Part shown: positions 58,017 to 64,000 of the stretch, piece after piece
Numbering within the stretch: position 1 is the first letter of the stretch
How the letters are laid out: each line of letters begins with the position of its first letter
DNA from: Astrothelium macrocarpum
Taxonomy: Eukaryota > Ascomycota > Dothideomycetes > Trypetheliales > Trypetheliaceae
Direction of reading: 5' to 3'
NCBI GenBank assembly: GCA_021030915.1
Contig: JAGEMR010000142.1
Span: 1 to 64,000 of the forward strand
Length of the DNA: 64,000 bases
Notes under the pieces: generated by a model
Databases searched by the model: none
Seen by the model: the letters and a program-made list of their open reading frames with translations, nothing else
Told to the model about the DNA's origin: nothing
Program-made: the position numbers and the translations under genes

Positions 58017-61000
58017 TTCGGTTATATAAGTTATTTTATATATTTTTTTGAATTATTCGATAATGATATATTTCGTCAATTTATTCATAATAATTATAAT
58101 CGTATTATATTTTAATTCTGTCATTAAATTTTCTGATTCTGATAGATTTATAATAAAATCTATAATGATTTATTTGAATAATTTATATGATGATTCTATT
58201 AATATAATCGTTCCCTTTTTTATTTATATATTATATTTATTTTTTTGATATGATTTATATTTAATAATATAATTTTGAATATATTCTTTTATTCTTTTAA
58301 AATGGCAGTTTCGTTGGATATTTCTGATAATTTATATAATTTCTGAATATTTATAAAATAATTTATTATAATATTTTTTAATAATTTTTTTGATTTTTTT
58401 TTATAAAATCATAATTTTTTATTTTAATTATTGATTTTATTTAAAAATAGTCAGAATTATATTGATTTTTTTATAATTTTTTAATAATATATTATTTTGA
58501 TTAATTTGAAAAATTATTTGATTTTTAATTTTTTTTATTATATAATCCGATTTTTGATTTAAAATATTGATTTTAAAATTATTTTTTTTTGATATATATT
58601 TAATGATAAATTTATATTATTTTAAAAATTCTGATCATTTAATTTATCATCAATTTAATTATTTTATTATCATAAAATAAATAAAATTTTTATAATTTAT
58701 GAAAATTTTCAGAAATGATAATTTTTTAATATATATTTTTTAATATTATAATATAATAATTATGATAAAAAATTCTTTATCATGAATATCATAATTTTAT
58801 TCTAATTCTGAAAATTTTTTCAAATAATATTTTATTAGATATCATTTTTTATTTTATATTTATTGATATAAATATATTTTTATTATCAAATTAAATATAT
58901 CAATTTTAATTTATATTAATTCTGATAATTTAATAATTTTTAATATAAAATTTTATAAATAATCTTTTTTAAATAATTCGAATATTTTTTTTTTATTTTT
59001 TTTGAAAGAAAATATTCTTTTTTTTTTTTATTAATTCTATTAAAAATTATATTTTAAAAGAATATTTTTTAATTCTGGCTAATTTTTAACTGATTTTATT
59101 TTATCCGGATCAATTCGTATAATTTTTATTCCAATAATATAATTTAAAAAATTAATTTTTTTAATTCAGAATTCATATTTTAATAATTTAAATCATAAAT
59201 TTTATTTTTTAAATTATTCAAATATTTGTTATATATATTATATATATTCTTTTTTGATTTTTGAATAAATAAAAATATCGTTTAAATATATTATTATAAA
59301 TCTATCAAAATATGATTTTAATATATTATTAATGAATATTTAATAATTGATTAATATATTTATGAATCTGAATAATATAATAAAATATTCAAAATATCCA
59401 TATTTTATTCGAAATATTATTTTCCATTTTTCATTTTTTTTTTATTTATATAAGATTATAAATTTTTAATAAATCTAATTTAATAAATTATTATATATCT
59501 GAAAATTTATTTTATAATTTTATGATATTGAATAATAAATATTAATTTTTGATTATTATTTTATTGAATTATTGATAATTTATATAAAATCATAAATTTT
59601 CATTCTTTTTTGATATAAAAAAGATTGAATATTTTATAAATGATTCCGATTTTTTAATAAAATCCTTTTTCAGATTTTTATTCAAATATTCTTTTAATAT
59701 TTCAAATTCTTTATTGGATAATATATAAATGAATTTAAATATAAATTATTTTTTTATAAAAAATTTTATTTTATAATTTTATGATTAATATTTAAATAAT
59801 ATTTTAATATTTAATTCTTTTTTGAAAAAATATATCCATTTTTTATATTTCAAAAAAATTTTAAAAATAATTGGAATTATTTTTAAATTATTAATCTTTT
59901 GATTTTCTTATTTTATTAAAATATCTGTTATATTTGAAATTTCTTTAATAAAAATCTCATTTTTTGAAATGATTTATATAAAATAATCATTCATCTCATT
60001 TTTCATTATATTTAAATATGAAAATTTTAATATAATTCCATAATTATATCCATTTATTTCTAATATTCCATTTTTTCAATTAATTATTAAATTATATTAT
60101 TATAATTAGAATAATTCTAATACGATATTATATCTGATTATAATAATAATATCGAATATGATTTTTTCAATATATCTTATAATAATCATGAATATTAATC
60201 GAATCTTTTTTAAAATTTCATCAATTTCTGGTATTTTTTCTTTTATTATTACGTATATTATATATTTTCGATTTTTTAATTTGATTGATAAATCTAATAA
60301 ATTTTGAAATATTTTAAATATAAAATTCCCATTTATTTCTAAATCAATTAATATTTTAATTCCTTTTTTTTTTTTTAATATTATTATAATATATAATAAA
60401 TAATTAGATATTTGAATAATATTTAAATTTATATACGTATTTTATATATAGAATTTAAATCTTTTTTTTATAATAAATTTATTTTTATTATAATTTATTT
60501 GATGGATATAAACGGATATTGTATTATTTTATAATTATTATAATATAGATAATTCTTTCTATTTTTATAGAATCATTTATTGATTAATATATATTTCCCT
60601 TTTTATTTTTAATGAATAAAATAATTGATAAAATTGCAATTTTTTTAAAATTATCATTCATATTATTCTAATTTTTCTATTATATGAATTTTATAATTCT
60701 CATTTTTATATTAATAATAATATATTTTTTTATGATTTAAATATTTTTCATTTAAAAATAATTATTTTTAAAAATAATTTCTGATTTAATAATTATAAAT
60801 GGATTATATTGATAAATTCATTTGAAAATATTTTATAATTTTTTTAAATAATGGCGCATTTATGAATATAATTTTTTTTATTTCTTCGTCTATAAATACG
60901 TCCCTTTATTATTGGTCATATATATATCTTTTATAATTTTTATTATAATATTATCATTATTATATTTTCTGATATTCAGAATATCACGAATTTTATATAT

Positions 61001-61321
61001 CAATGATATTATTTTATTAAATATTTTTTTTTTATTTTTCAATATTTCTGATATTCTGATAACTGATATTTCTGATTTCGATATTCTTCTAATAAAATTA
61101 GCCGTTTATAATCCGAATTAATTATATCAAATAAAACGTTTTTTTATATTTCAAAATTTTCTAATAATAATTTCATTAAAATTCCAAATTATTCTTTAAA
61201 GATTTATATTATAATAATATATATTGAATAATTAAAAATTATATATAATTTGATCATAAAATGATTTTTATGATTAAATTTATTTTAATATTTTTCTGAT
61301 ATATTATTGAAATATGAATTC

Positions 61322-61556
61322 TGTTGAGTACAGGTCATTCGATGGTGCAGTGGAAGTAAGGACACTCAGGATAACGCTCACAGAGCTACTGTAGAAGGAA
61401 CTGCCAATTGTATTGCTTGCTGGTGTGTTAGCTAGTGAGTTGATAGATACAGATAAGAAGAGACAAGAGAAGGGGATGAAATATCCTTCTTCTGACGCTA
61501 ATTCTCATCAGGAACAATAAGCGGATATTGTCCTCTCAGCCTGCATATTCTTAACA
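61322..61556 (-). repeat. 3' LTR of a Ty1/copia element
   Basis: 235 bp, TGTTGAGTACAGG to TATTCTTAACA on the plus strand, very similar to the solo LTR at 1157. On the minus strand the purine-rich GAGAGGAAG precedes it directly, identifying it as the 3' LTR of a minus-strand element. Normal GC beside a RIP-mutated interior. Confidence 0.92.
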
Positions 61557-64000
61557 CTTCCTCTCAGATCTAGAGGTCAATATTCCGTTAATCCAAATTG
61601 TTGAACAAATATTTGGAAATTAGGACCAATTTTAGATTTAATGAATCCATCAGTCATTATATCAGAACTAGAAATAAATTCAATAACAATTCTTTTTATT
61701 CGTCATAATATTCGTATATAATAATAAACGATATCAATATATTTTAATCATTCATAAATATGTATATTTTTTATCAATATTAATACGGTCTGATTATTCC
61801 TTTAAAATCCAATTATTATTCCAATAAATGAATTAAAAATAAATTTTTGATTTTTTTTTATGATTGGTTTTAAAAAAAAAGATCCAATCAGATATTCTCG
61901 TTTTATATCTTTCAGAATTTGGGCAATTTATTGAGACTATTTTGCGTATTTATATATTGCCATATATTCCGCTTCTATTATTGATATTATTACCGATTTC
62001 TGTTTTTTATTTATTCACAAAATTGGGCCTTTAATAAAAATAAATACATTTTTTAAAATAGATATTCTATCTGTCTTATTTATGATATAATCTGAATCAG
62101 AATATTCAAATAGAATATCTGAATGATTTCTATAAAATATAATTCCGAGATTCTTATTTGATCGAATATATCAATTCAATTTCTTTAATATCAATATATG
62201 AAAATCTGTTGGATTTTTGAGATATTGATTCAGTCTTTTAAATATAAAGGTAATATCTGGTCTGATCTAGATTCCCAGATATATCTATTTTCCAATTCTT
62301 TTGACGTATTTCTGTTTATTCGTTTTATTATCATTAGAATCTGCTGGTCGAAGATTCTCATATAAATCCATAGGCGATTTGATCGGATTGATATTATTTT
62401 TATTTATATAAAATTCTGAAAGAATATTTTGAATATAATATATTTAATCGAATCGTAAAATTCCTTTAATTCGATTTTATATTATTTGAATTTCTAAAAT
62501 TTTCTGAATTTTTCCTAAATTTTTGATTTTAAATACGGTATTAAAGGCATTTTTGAATTATTGGATATTTTTTAATTTCTTTCCGATAATTATGATATCG
62601 TTGATGTATATTAGAATTATAAAATTCCTTTTTAATTGAATGAATAAATAAAAATCTATTTCGTTTTATTCAAAATTAAATTTTTCTATTTCTGAAATAT
62701 AATACTAATTCCAGTTTTATATAATTTATTTCAGATTATATAAATTTCGCAGAATATAAAAATATATTTCTGATAAAAAAAAAATGTCTGATAGATTTGT
62801 CATATAGATATCTTTCTTCAAAAAAGATTTAATGAAGGTATTATTGATATTTATATTATATATTTCAAAATTTTCTATACAGATTACGGTTATAAATATC
62901 CGTAATATATCGTATTAAATAATTGATATAAATATTTCTTCAAAATCAATTCTAAATTTCTATGAGAAACCTCTGATAACAAATTTTATTTTGAATTTTT
63001 TAATTAATCTGTTAATATTATATTTGATTTTGAATATTCATTTAAAAATAATAATATTTAATCCTTTTAATCGAAATACCATTTTTCAGATATTATTAAT
63101 AATGAATGCCTATATTTCTTTATCAACGGCATTTTTTCACATATATCCCCATTTCGGATCATTAATAATTTTATTATATATCTTAAATTCAGGGATTTTT
63201 TTGATTTTAATGATGAATAATATTTAATCAATTTTGATAGAATTATCTGACTCTATTTTTATAATAATTATAAATAGAATTCGAAATATCTTCATTTAAG
63301 ATTGATCTAGATTTTTATCATCGTCCTTTTTTTATCTTTTATTTTTTCTGATTTTTTGACTGGTAGAAATTTTCTACTCTTTTTATACCGTTTTATCCGT
63401 GATATTTTAATTCGGATTTTTGATTATTTTTTTATAATTCATTTCTGAAGATCTTTTAACTGATTTATTATTTGCCTTTTTTCATAATGGAATCTCGATA
63501 TAAAATAATATATATCTCTGAATTTCTGACTTTGATGGTCTTTTCATTAGATTTTTGATTGGAATAATATTTGAAATAATATTGATTGAAAGATTTAAAT
63601 TTTTATATATGATCCTTTCATTTTTATTAAATCGTATATCATTTATTGAAATTTTGATTATTATTTTTCTATCAGATATCCACATTTTATATTATTTTAT
63701 AATATTATTTTTATAACCAATAAATATTTCTAATTTTTTTTTATTTATAAATTTGTCTGATCATTCAGATAAAGATTTTAGATCAATATAGGAATATATC
63801 TTATATTTCCAAATTCGAATATGGTCAATTAATGATTTGATTCTATAAAAGACTTCTTCTGATGAAATTCTTTATCCATCAATCTCTAATCCAATAATTA
63901 TTCGATTCCGTATATATATTCCAATTTCTAAAATTTCAGATCAGAATTCATTTAAAAAAACGATTTCTTTTAATATTGATCTCATATCTTCTTTTAAAAT
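61557..64000 (-). mobile_element. Ty1/copia retrotransposon interior, truncated by the window end
   Basis: Minus-strand RNase H near 61960-62110 reads YSDSDYIINKTDRISILKN, IKGPIL and IEAEYMAI (usual YSDADYAGDxxDRKSTSGY and TEAEYMAL). Reverse transcriptase near 62590-62630 reads FIILIYINDIIIIG: the YVDD motif has become YIND, an Asp-to-Asn change expected from RIP. Integrase and gag would lie beyond the window. It is inserted in the second chromovirus. Confidence 0.85.

Larger units (their letters stand above)
56770..61321 (-). mobile_element. second Ty3/gypsy chromovirus, 3' part
   Basis: Colinear with the element at 18.7-27.2 kb from its 3' LTR up to about 25720 of that copy, where a copia element interrupts it at 61321. 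Its 5' part lies outside the window or is lost. It lacks the nested pogo element and so provides the empty site for element E. Integrase and chromodomain are joined by a deletion (see 57735-58016). Heavily RIP-mutated, apart from that junction region. Confidence 0.88.

Noticed and set aside
61317..61560. 61322-61556 as a second solo LTR
   Set aside because: A purine-rich tract and copia RNase H and RT readings follow directly on the minus strand, and no 5-bp duplication flanks it (AATTC versus CTTCC).

Overview
The window looks like a chromosome segment of a filamentous ascomycete (Pezizomycotina). The evidence is a HET-NACHT-WD40 heterokaryon-incompatibility-type gene with a short GT..AG intron, remains of two other fungal STAND/NLR-type genes, a DUF3435 recombinase relic, pogo/Fot1-type DNA transposons, a chromodomain-bearing Ty3/gypsy element, a Ty1/copia element and a Tad-like LINE. 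Base composition is sharply two-phased. Normal-GC islands (about 1-720, 5.5-12.5 kb, 14.3-19 kb, 31-32 kb, 34.7-35.2 kb, 42-44 kb, 47.8-49 kb, 51-51.5 kb, 54.1-54.9 kb) alternate with very AT-rich blocks. In those blocks recognisable proteins are riddled with stops where Gln, Arg or Trp codons are expected, and show His to Tyr or Asp to Asn changes. This is the signature of repeat-induced point mutation (RIP).

Layout. 0.67-3.1 kb: RIP-decayed Fot1-like element carrying a solo copia LTR. 3.2 kb: 63-bp LINE tail with a 13-bp target duplication. 3.5-5.4 kb: second pogo family. 5.6-9.9 kb: the only clearly intact gene, encoding a 1414-residue HET-NACHT-WD40 protein. 10.9-14.5 kb: old transposase pseudogene hosting another pogo element. 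15.0-16.8 kb: hardly mutated but internally deleted Fot1-like copy. 17.1-17.9 kb: transposase scrap next to an inverted 17-bp minisatellite with an assembly gap. 18.2-28.3 kb: a gene of unknown function split by an 8.5-kb chromovirus with complete LTRs, itself carrying a pogo element inside its reverse transcriptase. 31.9-39.8 kb: PNP-NACHT-ankyrin NLR gene split by two pogo elements inserted 16 bp apart. 42-44 kb: Tad-like LINE. 45.1-47.0 kb: sister of the 3.5-kb element. 48.3-51.5 kb: STAND-type N-terminal gene split by another Fot1-like element. 52.0-54.4 kb: DUF3435 tyrosine-recombinase relic on the minus strand. 55-56.8 kb: two orphan transposon ends. 56.8-61.3 kb: second chromovirus. 61.3 kb to window end: copia element, minus strand.

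Main points. (1) Eleven pogo-type termini, with different terminal sequences, all carry a short motif repeated at exactly 17-bp spacing; the motif changes from family to family but the spacing does not. (2) Removing each transposon with one copy of its TA rejoins the host reading frame in three cases, which fixes the boundaries to the base. (3) The chromovirus has an antisense ORF between its chromodomain and 3' LTR, preceded by two CACGTG boxes; the second copy seems to keep a related reading. (4) A DUF3435 relic points leftward toward three NLR-type genes, the polarity expected of a decayed Starship giant transposon; this is a hypothesis only. No tRNA, rRNA or CRISPR array was recognised.
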